A stretch of DNA of 64,000 bases. It comes from JAIRVZ01 sp031553755. GTDB lineage: Bacteria > Bacteroidota > Bacteroidia > Bacteroidales > Azobacteroidaceae. How positions within the stretch are numbered: the stretch's first letter is position 1; each line of letters opens with the position of its first letter. A program made the translations under genes and the position numbers. A model generated the notes under the pieces. The model did not search any database, was not told where the DNA came from, and saw only the letters and a program-made list of their open reading frames with translations. Location: contig JAVBKZ010000023.1 of the NCBI GenBank assembly GCA_031553755.1, forward strand, positions 1-64,000. The letters are read 5' to 3'. This document shows, in pieces, positions 17,301 to 25,230 of this stretch.

Positions 17301-18933
17301 TTTATATAACGCGGGAGCTGGAGATTTAGCCAACAGCATTATGCTTCAGGAAAATCCGAGTGTTGTTCGCTCCTGGGCGCACATGTTAGATGTACAACAA
17401 GCGACTATCACTACCGAAGCATGGAATCCGAACAACAAACCAAATATGACTTATTCACATCCGTGGGGAGGGACACCGGGAACGCTTATTACCCAAGGTA
17501 TTTTCGGCATTCGTCCGTTGGAACCTAATTTCAATCTTTTCCAAATCAAATTCCAACCCGATGGAAAATTACATACCGGATCTATCAAATCTCCATCTCA
17601 GAAAGGTCCTATTTTAGCTTCTTTTATCGCTAATCCTGTATTTAAAGCGAATGTTACCATTCCGGCCAATACCCGCGCGATTGTATCTATTCCCGCCGGT
17701 AATCTTTCTCAAGAATTGGAAAATGGTAGCTTGGTTAATATCAAAGTTAATGGCGAAAATATGCAAGCAACTTATAATCATGGTTTTTTAACCATTGAAT
17801 TGGGTTCCGGACAATATGAAATCATGCCATCTCCTTCGTTAAATGATGATAGCTATACTGATGTGTATATCCAACTTGGAGATGATCCTGATAATAATAT
17901 TATCAAATTAACAGAAACAATATTGGCTACGTTAAAATACAAAATGGCAAACGGAACAATAGGAACAATAAATGGCAACAATATTATTACTTCGGATGAT
18001 GCTACCGTCAATATCATTGATAACCTAATAACGCCAATTTCGGCAGGTCAGACCATACTCAAAAATACTAACAATGCTATTTTCGACAAACTATCCCCCC
18101 TCTTTGATGCCGGGCGGATTGTTATTCCCAACCCGGCTTTTTCTGAAGATTTTTCTTCCGGTAATACTTTTGTAACTACTTGGGGGTCTACCTCTGTAAC
18201 GGATGGAAGTTTATATGTTGGCACCGGATCCGGCACGAATAAATATTATGCCAATGGTATTACATGGACTGATTATACGCTTTTAGTCAACGCTCGAGCT
18301 ATTTCCGGGCCAATCAGCCTTACCTTTCGACACAATAACAACAATTTCTATTTTTGGCAATTTTTTCCGCAAGACAATACATTAAAAAAGCAAAAATGCA
18401 CTGATGGCTCTTTTACTATGATTGATGGAAGCAATGTGGATACTTCTCCTCGAACACCCATCTTTGGTCTCAATACAAATGGTCAGGCCAATAAAATTAT
18501 GATTGCGGTTGAAGGTAACCGCATTATGAGTTATGTAAATGATTTTTTAGTCGATGTTACAACAGATAATACGTTTTCCAATGGTTCGGTTGGCATTCGT
18601 ACCGGTAATGCTGCTACTGAACCTTTTTATCTTGACGATGTAAAAGTCGGCGCACGTGTATTATCCACAACCAAAAATATTATTATTGACAATGCGAACT
18701 CTATCACAGAGTTAACAATCGCTACAGGTAACATGTACACAAAAAATGGAATATTGTATTTTACAAGTTATCCTTCCGGAACTTCGGCGTTTGTTTACAA
18801 TCTATTAGGGCAAATAGTAACAAATGTGAATGACATTTCCCAAAATTCAAATATTCCTCTTTTCCCAGGTAATTACATTGTAAAAATCCAAAATAAAGGG
18901 AAAAACATTATTCGTAAAGTTTTAGTTATGTAG
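14347..18933 (+). CDS. Secreted multidomain GH78-type alpha-L-rhamnosidase
   Basis: Predicted to remove terminal L-rhamnose from glycans outside the cytoplasm. The 1528-residue protein has a signal peptide (about 1-37, ending AQA), an Fn3-like domain (about 40-147), a jelly-roll module (about 150-330), a rhamnosidase N-domain (about 345-500), a central beta domain and an alpha/alpha-barrel catalytic domain (about 700-1060). The acidic cluster DSQLRERRAYEGD at 740-752 and Glu1024 in TTEAWN match GH78 catalytic regions, as does SHPWGGTPG. A second jelly-roll (about 1265-1440) resembles the first. The last ~80 residues (GILYFTSYPSGT to VRKVLVM-like end) look like a T9SS sorting domain, implying secretion by type IX. 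The second module and the Thr/Asn-rich region at 1170-1260 are unusual additions. Confidence 0.85.
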   Translation: MHYFKNLFRIKFSFSKAVSGFSLLVTLICISTVAQANTTLPPNNLRINLLREGYNVPVNDSINLSWIFNDNDFNEVQTAYQVEIGTSSNEVFNSYTSGWINTSSSYKTIATVPPNTLQGNTLYYWRVKTKDKTGEESEWSSPSAFVTGMAGNGYTTDTNGWSNINGMWLGATPVLGWTDMTVEADLIIDETALGVSFRDSNSNYRYVWQFRASGIGTNPNTIIPHVANNGNLATTGTKVTLSNSGITLTAGTKFRAKIKITGTNPVTVTTWIDTTPDNGIDNYVQVDEQTMTSLVNTPGRFGFRTGSTESGKVDWVKITNGSTVIYENNFSSSTPMEFPGASISNGYLNVPRSQGNDCRYTPASTENNRFVFFRKTFNLNQAEYNNIEKAILAVTGRGTENNDLKSYYIDVFINGKSVGVGPARDPRNASGSSIGQYYNSFDVTQLLQSEANVLAAQAYSYSEKTVLFQLTLFHKDGTRSIFINSGADSNSWKAKDGTAAFGDNGEIFSAGGVIKQPYENINGVAYPSGWNDVNFVEDDSWRTPTGNISMNLSSTRPLKAYPAENILRLEKPAVSVNTITGSTGKKFQVIDLGKVIIGSLRLTINNPTENPIVLTVQQGESLIKSEDRTDVGSTTNYNAADAPYGTVRYDGWNNCPSYSETWTLKPGLNVLSSFLMKNFRYVQFVNSPITITPEMVTGLPTRQAFDETAAVIESNNTFIGRLVELCRYSIMATNQDIYTDSQLRERRAYEGDMILNQYNSYAVSDNYALARHTNQYLIDYPTWPPEYKLFSIEMAWADYLYTGDNSLLSRNYSKLQGKLPTATGTGNNNWNETMGMIVDNKSVESGGALVDWPAGEQDGYVRGTGTSYTTAYNAIAYGAYNDMANIAMLLGRNSDAATYRARATAIKTNLIAKLYNSNTGAFDDAITDANVKSGHYSQHATFYALAYGIYSDQAMADKMVTWLRNDIASRGLKPSVYGMYFLLRGLYNAGAGDLANSIMLQENPSVVRSWAHMLDVQQATITTEAWNPNNKPNMTYSHPWGGTPGTLITQGIFGIRPLEPNFNLFQIKFQPDGKLHTGSIKSPSQKGPILASFIANPVFKANVTIPANTRAIVSIPAGNLSQELENGSLVNIKVNGENMQATYNHGFLTIELGSGQYEIMPSPSLNDDSYTDVYIQLGDDPDNNIIKLTETILATLKYKMANGTIGTINGNNIITSDDATVNIIDNLITPISAGQTILKNTNNAIFDKLSPLFDAGRIVIPNPAFSEDFSSGNTFVTTWGSTSVTDGSLYVGTGSGTNKYYANGITWTDYTLLVNARAISGPISLTFRHNNNNFYFWQFFPQDNTLKKQKCTDGSFTMIDGSNVDTSPRTPIFGLNTNGQANKIMIAVEGNRIMSYVNDFLVDVTTDNTFSNGSVGIRTGNAATEPFYLDDVKVGARVLSTTKNIIIDNANSITELTIATGNMYTKNGILYFTSYPSGTSAFVYNLLGQIVTNVNDISQNSNIPLFPGNYIVKIQNKGKNIIRKVLVM

Positions 18934-19031
18934 GTTCCAATAAATCTCTTACCTGTTTAACTGATAATATATAAGATTCATCGCTAATAACCAAACGTTT
19001 TCCTTTATATCAAATAAAAGTACTTTCCCTA

Positions 19032-19553
19032 TCAAATCAATCCTTCCGGTAAACGAACCTGAAGGATTTTTTGTTCGGAATCTATACCTAAAATAAATTC
19101 TGAAACGGCTGGAATCAGGAATTCTTCACCGTTGTTTTCTACAATAAATAATGTGTTAATCGTTGTTTCATCAACGTCTGTTATCACACCAATATTTCCG
19201 GAAATTTCGTCTTCCATGGTGTATCCGATAAAATAATCCCATGAATTAATTTCCGAAGAAGAAGATTCCTGTTGTAGTATGTATTTCTTAGGAAAATAAA
19301 CGTCTAAATGAGAGAAGGGTTTGATCTTAATTTCAGAATCTATATTTTTCAATTTTACAAAAGCGGATGTATCTGAAGTAAAGCGACAATTTTCTATCTC
19401 AAAAGGAATAAATATCCCATTCAATTCACAAATAAAAAATTTACATTCGCTTTCTTCAAATACATCATCGGTAAATGAAAACGAAATTTCACCTTTTATT
19501 CCATGAGGTTTATTAAAATGTCCGATTTTTAATAGTTCGTCTCTTTTTATCAT
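19032..19553 (-). CDS. rimM: 16S rRNA processing factor RimM
   Basis: Assists maturation of the 30S subunit head by binding ribosomal protein S19. At 173 residues it has both expected parts: the N-terminal RimM barrel starting with LLKIGHFNKPHGIKGEISF (about 6-85) and a C-terminal PRC-barrel (about 98-172) with GEEFLIPAVSEFILGID and the conserved ending LPEGL. It lies 14 bp downstream of the beta-barrel protein gene. The frequent rimM neighbours rpsP, trmD and rplS are absent. Confidence 0.95.
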   Translation of the reverse strand: MIKRDELLKIGHFNKPHGIKGEISFSFTDDVFEESECKFFICELNGIFIPFEIENCRFTSDTSAFVKLKNIDSEIKIKPFSHLDVYFPKKYILQQESSSSEINSWDYFIGYTMEDEISGNIGVITDVDETTINTLFIVENNGEEFLIPAVSEFILGIDSEQKILQVRLPEGLI

Positions 19554-19567
19554 TTTTTATTTTTTTA

Positions 19568-20104
19568 TCAATACAACTGAAACGTATAGCCTAAGCCTAA
19601 ATAAAATGTATGGTGGCTCATACTATCGCCTGCCGCGGAATATCTCCAACCTCCTTCTAATTTAAGATTTTCGCCTATATTGTATCGCATTTGCCATCCG
19701 ATATTGAAAGCCCAAAAATCTGTTTTTTGAGTTCCTTGGATAGGATTGTTATAAAAATCATTATTTAATATCGCATACTGAACTCCAATAATCGGAGCCA
19801 TCGCCCATGTTTTTTGCATCAAAATATAATAGTGGGTATCTAAGTTAATGCTATACATTGCTAAATTACTATTATTAATATCTTTAGGATTGGAAGTAGC
19901 TTCCATTTTTATTTTCGGATTCATCAAAAATGAAAGATTTAATTCGAATGGATCTGACAAATGATAAGCGGTTTTAACGCCATAAACGATGCCTTTAAAT
20001 TGAGTTACATATCCGACACGGGCTCCGGCTGTTAAATCTCCTTGTTGCGCAAAAGAAATTGCTGTAAATAGAACAAATAAAATAGAGAGTGTTAATTTTT
20101 TCAT
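19568..20104 (-). CDS. Small outer-membrane beta-barrel protein
   Basis: A 178-residue protein with a signal peptide ending ISFAQ/Q, leaving Gln as the probable first mature residue. The mature part alternates hydrophobic and polar residues in about eight strands (for example LTAGARVGYVTQF, WAFNIGWQMRYNIG, LKLEGGWRYSAAG) and ends with an aromatic strand YLGLGYTFQLY, as expected for an outer-membrane barrel inserted by BAM. No enzymatic motif is visible. It has its own -7 box at 20127-20134 and probably shares a transcript with rimM. Confidence 0.75.
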   Translation of the reverse strand: MKKLTLSILFVLFTAISFAQQGDLTAGARVGYVTQFKGIVYGVKTAYHLSDPFELNLSFLMNPKIKMEATSNPKDINNSNLAMYSINLDTHYYILMQKTWAMAPIIGVQYAILNNDFYNNPIQGTQKTDFWAFNIGWQMRYNIGENLKLEGGWRYSAAGDSMSHHTFYLGLGYTFQLY

Positions 20105-20126
20105 TATTATATTTTTTTAGATAGTG

Positions 20127-20134
20127 CAAATGTA
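20127..20134 (-). promoter_or_regulatory. -7 box of the beta-barrel gene
   Basis: TACATTTG on the minus strand, exact TAnnTTTG, followed by CAC, 23 bp before the ATG at 20104. Confidence 0.65.
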
Positions 20135-20142
20135 AAAATATT

Positions 20143-20201
20143 TAGCCACGAACTGCACGAATGTTCACTAAAAAAGTGCAGATTCGCATAATTCGTGGCT
20201 A
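20143..20201. repeat. REP-like palindromic element (TAGCCACGAA...TTCGTGGCTA)
   Basis: Outer arms TAGCCACGAA (20143-20152) and TTCGTGGCTA (20192-20201) are perfect complements. Inner blocks CTGCAC and GTGCAG, also complementary, continue the stem. It separates the DUF4136 gene from the beta-barrel gene. Palindromes of this ATTCGTGGC kind occur intergenically in many bacterial genomes. Confidence 0.75.
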
Positions 20202-20222
20202 CAATAAATAATATCGACTAAA

Positions 20223-20795
20223 TTATTTCTTAGGCCCCTGAATCGGGAACTTACTGAATAACAGGTCTGTAGCTTTATTGATTTCTATAGGGTCTTTGAT
20301 ATTTTTCCTCGCGTCATCAATCACAGAACTTACAGCGGCATCCCAAATTACTTTTTTAGTTTTCGCGTCAATTAAATCAACAGCCAAAACACCGTCTTTA
20401 CTTATATTATCAATAATTTGGGCATTATCATAATAACTGTAATACATACCCATCGGCCTTACAGGAGCCCATTCAGGAATAGCATCTTTGGTTGAAACAT
20501 CAATCTTTGTATACAAAGTAGTGATAACCAACATTTCTCCATTTCCTGACTTATCTTCTTTATAACCTCTTAATGATAATTCATTTGCAATCGCACGTTG
20601 GATGTTTTGAACATCATATATAGAAATTGCAGGTGGAAGTTTCGTAGCATCATAATTCAATACGCTGAATGTTTTGTAAGCATTCACATTTTGATCGGGA
20701 TATACATTGCTATTCAGCAATGTGTAAGATGAGCCGCAAGATGACAATAAAATAGTTAATCCCGCCATCATCGTAAACAAGATATTCTTTTTCAT
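20223..20795 (-). CDS. DUF4136-family lipoprotein
   Basis: Predicted lipoprotein of 190 residues with lipobox LSSC (Cys19). The domain carries the DUF4136 hallmarks: a KTFSVLNYD strand near the start, the YDVQNIQRAIANELSLRGY helix, a WAPVRPMGMYYSYYD segment, and DGVLAVDLIDAKTKKVIWDAAV. Function unknown. The frame extends to 20840, but the ATG at 20795 gives a normal lipoprotein leader (MKKNILF) and is preferred. Confidence 0.8.
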   Translation of the reverse strand: MKKNILFTMMAGLTILLSSCGSSYTLLNSNVYPDQNVNAYKTFSVLNYDATKLPPAISIYDVQNIQRAIANELSLRGYKEDKSGNGEMLVITTLYTKIDVSTKDAIPEWAPVRPMGMYYSYYDNAQIIDNISKDGVLAVDLIDAKTKKVIWDAAVSSVIDDARKNIKDPIEINKATDLLFSKFPIQGPKK

Positions 20796-20889
20796 TTTAT
20801 TATATGTTAATAAATTATTATTTGAACAGAGTTTAATCATATAACAAACACTTATATATTTTGTTTACGAAAATTCCGGATTATTTTAT

Positions 20890-22869
20890 TTAGCCATTCA
20901 TTGACGCTAAAAATTCTTCGTTATCGTATGTTTTTATCAAACGGTCTTTGACGAATTCCATCGCTTCTATACTATTCATATCTGATAAATATTTACGAAG
21001 TATCCACATGTGATTAACAACATCTTGTGGTTGTAATAAATCGTCACGGCGCGTACTTGAAGCAATAATATCGACAGCCGGATATATTCTTTTGTTAGAA
21101 AGTTTACGGTCTAATTGCAATTCCATATTACCGGTTCCTTTGAATTCTTCGAAAATTACATCATCCATTTTCGAACCGGTTTCTGTTAAAGCGGTAGCGA
21201 TGATGGTTAAAGAACCTCCGTTTTCAATATTTCTGGCTGCTCCGAAAAATCTTTTTGGTTTTTGCAGGGCATTAGCGTCCACTCCTCCCGAAAGCACTTT
21301 TCCCGAAGCCGGTTGAACTGTGTTGTAAGCACGAGCCAAACGAGTAATCGAATCTAACAAAATTACGACATCGTGGCCACATTCTACCATTCTTTTTGCT
21401 TTGTTCAACACTATTTCGGCTATCTTCACATGCCGTTCGGCAGGTTCGTCGAATGTAGAAGCGATTACTTCCGCGTCTACGCTTCGTTGCATATCTGTAA
21501 CTTCTTCCGGACGTTCATCAATCAACAAAACAATCATGTAAACTTCGGGATGATTCCATGCTATCGCGTTTGCAATGTCTTTCAACAACATTGTTTTTCC
21601 GGTTTTAGGTTGAGCAACAATCAATCCGCGTTGCCCTTTTCCTATCGGAGAAAACAAGTCGACCACCCTTACGGATATTCTGTCATTTACTTTAGGTGCC
21701 ATACTTCCAGTCAAACGGAATTTTTCATCCGGGAAAAGAGGTGTTAAATGGTCGAATGGAACTCGATCTCTTACTTCCTCCGGATTCAAACCGTTGATTT
21801 TGTCAACCTTAACCAAAGGGAAAAATTTTTCACCTTCTTTAGGAGGACGAATCGGGCCTTCAACAACATCTCCGGTTTTCAATCCAAATAATTTGATTTG
21901 AGATTGGGAAACATAGATATCATCGGCTGATGATAAATAATTGTAATCAGATGAACGAAGGAATCCATACCCTTCTTGTATAATTTCCAGAACGCCCATT
22001 CCTGATAATATACCTTCAAATTCAAACGATTTTTCTTTAGGTTGATTATTCCTATTTCCAGTATTATTATTATTACTGTTATTATTGTTATTTTGCTGTG
22101 GAGTTGGAGTGTTTTGAGAAACCGGTTGGTTTTGCGGAGAAGGTGGCGTATTTGTTTGTTGCGGATTTTTTTGAGGGTCTTTTTTGGAAAATAGCACTTG
22201 ATCCATTACGCTATTTACACTTGGACTATGTCTGAAAACCATTTTTTGAGGAGTTGCAACTTGTACTTCTTCCTGTTTAGCAACTACCGGCTCTGTTTGT
22301 TTTTGAATAATGGGCTCCGATTCCGGTTGTTTAGATTCTACTTGTTCGGTTTCTACTTGTTGCTGTATTCTAACTCTTTTCTTCTTTTCCTGTTGATTTG
22401 TTTGTGCCGGAACATCTGGTTGAGATTGCTGTACTTCCGGTTGAATCTCTAGTTGAGTTTCTTTTTTTTCTTCCGTTTTATTGGTTACTTCTTTAACTTC
22501 TTCAACAGTTGATTTTTTTTTCGGTTTATTTTCTTTCATGTTTACTTTTTCTTCAACCGGTTCTTCTACCGGTTTGTTTTCTGATTGCTTATTTGGCTCT
22601 TTTTTCTTTGGCGCATTTTTTTTGTTATTCGGTTGCTGTTTTGGATTATTCGCAAACTTAGATTCTTTTTTTTCCGCGCGTTTTGCTTCGAATTCTTTTT
22701 CCGCGGCTGCCTGTTTTGCCGCTCCTACAATCGCTTGCTGATCTAAAATTTGGTATACTAAGTCATCTTTACCTAATTTTTCAACTTTTTTCAGGCCTAA
22801 TTCATTAGCCATGCTTATGAGATCCGCATGATCCATTCCTTTCAATTGCAAAATATTATATTTCTGCAT
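20890..22869 (-). CDS. rho: Transcription termination factor Rho with long disordered insert
   Basis: ATP-dependent RNA helicase that ends transcription. Residues 1-45 form the Rho N-terminal helices. Residues about 46-280 are a Lys/Glu/Gln/Asn/Pro-rich disordered region, ending in a poly-Asn block. The cold-shock-like RNA-binding domain follows (about 283-360, GYGFLRSS and DIYVSQSQIK), then the hexameric ATPase with Walker A AQPKTGKT (419-426), Walker B VVILLDS, and the Q-loop VLSGGVDANAL. The 659-residue length exceeds the ~420 of E. coli Rho because of the insert. Such inserts are typical of Bacteroidota Rho, and the one in B. thetaiotaomicron is reported to drive condensate formation. A -7 box lies about 150 bp upstream, giving a long leader. 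Confidence 0.97.
   Translation of the reverse strand: MQKYNILQLKGMDHADLISMANELGLKKVEKLGKDDLVYQILDQQAIVGAAKQAAAEKEFEAKRAEKKESKFANNPKQQPNNKKNAPKKKEPNKQSENKPVEEPVEEKVNMKENKPKKKSTVEEVKEVTNKTEEKKETQLEIQPEVQQSQPDVPAQTNQQEKKKRVRIQQQVETEQVESKQPESEPIIQKQTEPVVAKQEEVQVATPQKMVFRHSPSVNSVMDQVLFSKKDPQKNPQQTNTPPSPQNQPVSQNTPTPQQNNNNNSNNNNTGNRNNQPKEKSFEFEGILSGMGVLEIIQEGYGFLRSSDYNYLSSADDIYVSQSQIKLFGLKTGDVVEGPIRPPKEGEKFFPLVKVDKINGLNPEEVRDRVPFDHLTPLFPDEKFRLTGSMAPKVNDRISVRVVDLFSPIGKGQRGLIVAQPKTGKTMLLKDIANAIAWNHPEVYMIVLLIDERPEEVTDMQRSVDAEVIASTFDEPAERHVKIAEIVLNKAKRMVECGHDVVILLDSITRLARAYNTVQPASGKVLSGGVDANALQKPKRFFGAARNIENGGSLTIIATALTETGSKMDDVIFEEFKGTGNMELQLDRKLSNKRIYPAVDIIASSTRRDDLLQPQDVVNHMWILRKYLSDMNSIEAMEFVKDRLIKTYDNEEFLASMNG
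22066..22092. repeat. Trinucleotide-like ATT/GTT tract inside rho
   Basis: A run of ATT and GTT triplets on the plus strand encodes the poly-Asn block near residues 259-268 of Rho. Its length could vary by slippage in multiples of three without breaking the frame. Confidence 0.6.
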
Positions 22870-23020
22870 ATAAAAATTTAGAATAAGTTATAATTTTATT
22901 TACGTTTGATTTCTAACACAACTCAAGCCTTGTACCTTTAAGGAGAGAAATTTAATCTGAATGAATATAATCCAAGAAGAATAAAGTATCGAGTCGTACT
23001 TATTACGAAGTAATTACCCG

Positions 23021-23028
23021 CAAAGGTA
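23021..23028 (-). promoter_or_regulatory. -7 box of rho
   Basis: TACCTTTG on the minus strand, exact, followed by CGGG. The inferred leader before the rho ATG is about 145 nt, long enough for autoregulation by Rho. Confidence 0.6.
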
Positions 23029-23050
23029 AATATTTTTTTTAATTTTCCTC

Positions 23051-24379
23051 TTATTTAATAATTATTTTAATTTCACAGATATTTTCCGTTGTTTGAGTAA
23101 CCCGATACCTATTATCCGAACGTTCTCCAATGACCCAAATAATATCATTTCTACAACAAAGAAGCCAAATTTTATCTTTTTGGAAAATATCTTTTTTTTT
23201 ATCGTTAAAAAAATCGCTTAATTTTTTATAGTTATTCATTCCAAACGGAACAAATTTATCTCCATTTTTCCAATGTCGAAATGTTAAGGGAAATTCAAGT
23301 AGCTGAGCATCAAAATACGCAATATTTTTATCATTAATAAATTTGAAATCCGGTGTTTTTTTAATGTAACGTATTTGCAACTGAAAAGGTTGAAACAACG
23401 AGATATCTTCTTTTTTTATTTCATAATAATTATTACCCTCCGATTCCGGATATCTGGGAACAATGAGTAAGAATTCCCTGTCTTTTATAACTTTGAAAGA
23501 TTTGCTATAAAATTCTTTACCTGATTGGCTGTCAATAGATTCCATTATTTCTCCGACAACTGTAGAATTAAATTCAAAAGGTTTCAATATTTCAAATAAC
23601 AATGTGCCGGGTTCTATAAAGGAACGCAACAACGAAATCGAAATCCTGTTTTTTTCTCTATTAAAAACTTTTTCTTTTTCCTTGTTTATTTCATTGTTAT
23701 ATACTGATTCTACTTCCCGAAGGTTATTCATCACGTTGAGTATGGTATTACATACGGAGGGATTAATTTTCTTTATTTCGGGTAAAATATTCAATCTGAT
23801 TTTATTGCGTGTATATTGGTCTTTCAGGTTAGAACTATCGGTAATAAAAACAAGATTTTCTTTTTCCGCGTATTGAAGAATTTCTTCTTTACTTAAACAT
23901 AAAAGGGGCCTGGCAACAAATCCAGCCTGAGGTTTTATTCCCGTCAAGCCTTTAATACCTGTGCCCCGAATAAGATTAAGTAGGAATGTTTCAACACTAT
24001 CGTCTTGATGGTGAGCTGTTACAATGGCTTTAGCGTTGTGATTTTCTCTTAGCTTTTCAAACCACTCGTAACGCAATTCCCTTGCAGCCATTTCTATTGA
24101 AATTTTCTTACCTGAAGCGTATAATTCCGTTTCAAAGTCAATTTTTTCGAATGTAATATTCAACGAATGGGCATAAGATTCGGCAAATTGAGCATCTCGG
24201 TTTGATTCTTCTTTCCTTAGGTGAAAATTACAATGCGCCGCGATACAATGATATCCTAATTGATGAAGTATATATAATAAAACAACAGAATCTGCTCCCC
24301 CGCTCAAACCGACGATTAACCGGTCACTGGAACTTAGCAAATTCTGTTCTTTTATATAATTTTGAATCTTAGATAACAT
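23051..24379 (-). CDS. tilS: tRNA(Ile)-lysidine synthase
   Basis: Converts C34 of tRNA-Ile2 to lysidine using ATP and lysine, so that it reads AUA. The 442-residue protein has the N-type PP-loop SGGADS at 26-31, the HCNFHLR and TAHHQDDSVETFLLNL motifs, the RNLIRG-like helix, and C-terminal TilS substrate-binding domains, including FRHWKNGDKFVPFGMNNYKKLSDFFNDKK. The frame can start at TTG 24382, but the next codon, ATG at 24379, fits the family start. It is 73 bp downstream of the zinc-ribbon gene. A -7 box overlaps the region right before the ATG (see findings). Confidence 0.95.
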   Translation of the reverse strand: MLSKIQNYIKEQNLLSSSDRLIVGLSGGADSVVLLYILHQLGYHCIAAHCNFHLRKEESNRDAQFAESYAHSLNITFEKIDFETELYASGKKISIEMAARELRYEWFEKLRENHNAKAIVTAHHQDDSVETFLLNLIRGTGIKGLTGIKPQAGFVARPLLCLSKEEILQYAEKENLVFITDSSNLKDQYTRNKIRLNILPEIKKINPSVCNTILNVMNNLREVESVYNNEINKEKEKVFNREKNRISISLLRSFIEPGTLLFEILKPFEFNSTVVGEIMESIDSQSGKEFYSKSFKVIKDREFLLIVPRYPESEGNNYYEIKKEDISLFQPFQLQIRYIKKTPDFKFINDKNIAYFDAQLLEFPLTFRHWKNGDKFVPFGMNNYKKLSDFFNDKKKDIFQKDKIWLLCCRNDIIWVIGERSDNRYRVTQTTENICEIKIIIK

Positions 24380-24452
24380 CAAAACAAAAGTAAAAAATGA
24401 AAAATAACCTGACTTGTAAAAATATTTTTCACTTTTAATTACCTTCTTTTAG

Positions 24453-25223
24453 TTATTCTACTCCCGCGAGTTGCGGATCGATCATAATACGGCCGCAATG
24501 TTCGCAAACAATAATTTTCTTTCTAAGTTTAATATCCATTTGTCTTTGAGGTGGAATTTTATTGAAACAGCCTCCACATGCGTCACGTTGAATGTAAACA
24601 ACTGCCAATCCATTGCGAGCGCTTTTGCGAATACGTTTGAAAGCGATCAACAAACGGGGTTCGATTAATAATTCGATTTGTTTGGCTTTTTCTCTCAATT
24701 GTTCTTCCTGAATTTTAGTTTCGAAAACAATCTCATCCAATTCGTCTTTTTTGGAAACCAAATCTATTTTACGTTCTTCCAATAAGTTTTTGGATTTTTG
24801 GATTTCTTCCATTAATTGTTTTGATTCCACCGTAAATTCACGGATTCTTTTTTCCGCCAATTCAACTTCCAATCCCTGAAATTCTACTTCCTTGCTCAAG
24901 CTATCAAATTCACGATTGTTCCTGACATTTTCTAATTGTTCTTTATATTTGACAATTAGGTCGTTAGATTCTTTAATTTTATTTTTTTGCTGACTTATTG
25001 CAGCTTCAATATCTTTCTGATCTAATTGGAAAGTTTGAATACGTGTTTGTAATCCCGCGACTTCATCTTCCAAATCTTGGACTTCTAACGGAAGTTCTCC
25101 CCGCAGAGTTTTGATCTTGTCAATTTCAGTCAATACTGTTTGAAGTTGATACAACGCTCCAAGTTTTTCCTCAACCGACAACTCCTTTTCTACTGCTTTT
25201 TTTTCTTTTGCTTCTTTTGCCAT
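24453..25223 (-). CDS. Coiled-coil zinc-ribbon protein (DUF164/CdsZ type)
   Basis: A 256-residue protein made of a long antiparallel coiled coil (about 20-195), rich in Glu, Lys and Gln, followed by a C4 zinc ribbon with CGGC and CEHC pairs near the C-terminus (about 214-245). This layout is that of the C4-type zinc ribbon family containing DUF164. Family members have been linked to nucleic-acid or secretion functions, but no firm role applies here. It starts 7 bp after the Nif3-like gene, an arrangement seen widely in Bacteroidota, which implies a shared transcript and possibly a shared function. Confidence 0.88.
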   Translation of the reverse strand: MAKEAKEKKAVEKELSVEEKLGALYQLQTVLTEIDKIKTLRGELPLEVQDLEDEVAGLQTRIQTFQLDQKDIEAAISQQKNKIKESNDLIVKYKEQLENVRNNREFDSLSKEVEFQGLEVELAEKRIREFTVESKQLMEEIQKSKNLLEERKIDLVSKKDELDEIVFETKIQEEQLREKAKQIELLIEPRLLIAFKRIRKSARNGLAVVYIQRDACGGCFNKIPPQRQMDIKLRKKIIVCEHCGRIMIDPQLAGVE

Positions 25224-25230
25224 ATCTTGA

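Noticed and set aside
18934..19031. Terminator between the rhamnosidase and rimM genes
   Set aside because: No stem with a T-tract could be found in this convergent gap.
22066..22092. CRISPR-like repeat array
   Set aside because: It is an in-frame poly-Asn coding tract; no spacers or cas genes exist in the window.
22198..22741. Plus-strand open frames opposite the disordered part of rho
   Set aside because: Their Phe/Leu/Ser-rich translation mirrors the Lys/Glu/Gln codons of rho; no start signals.
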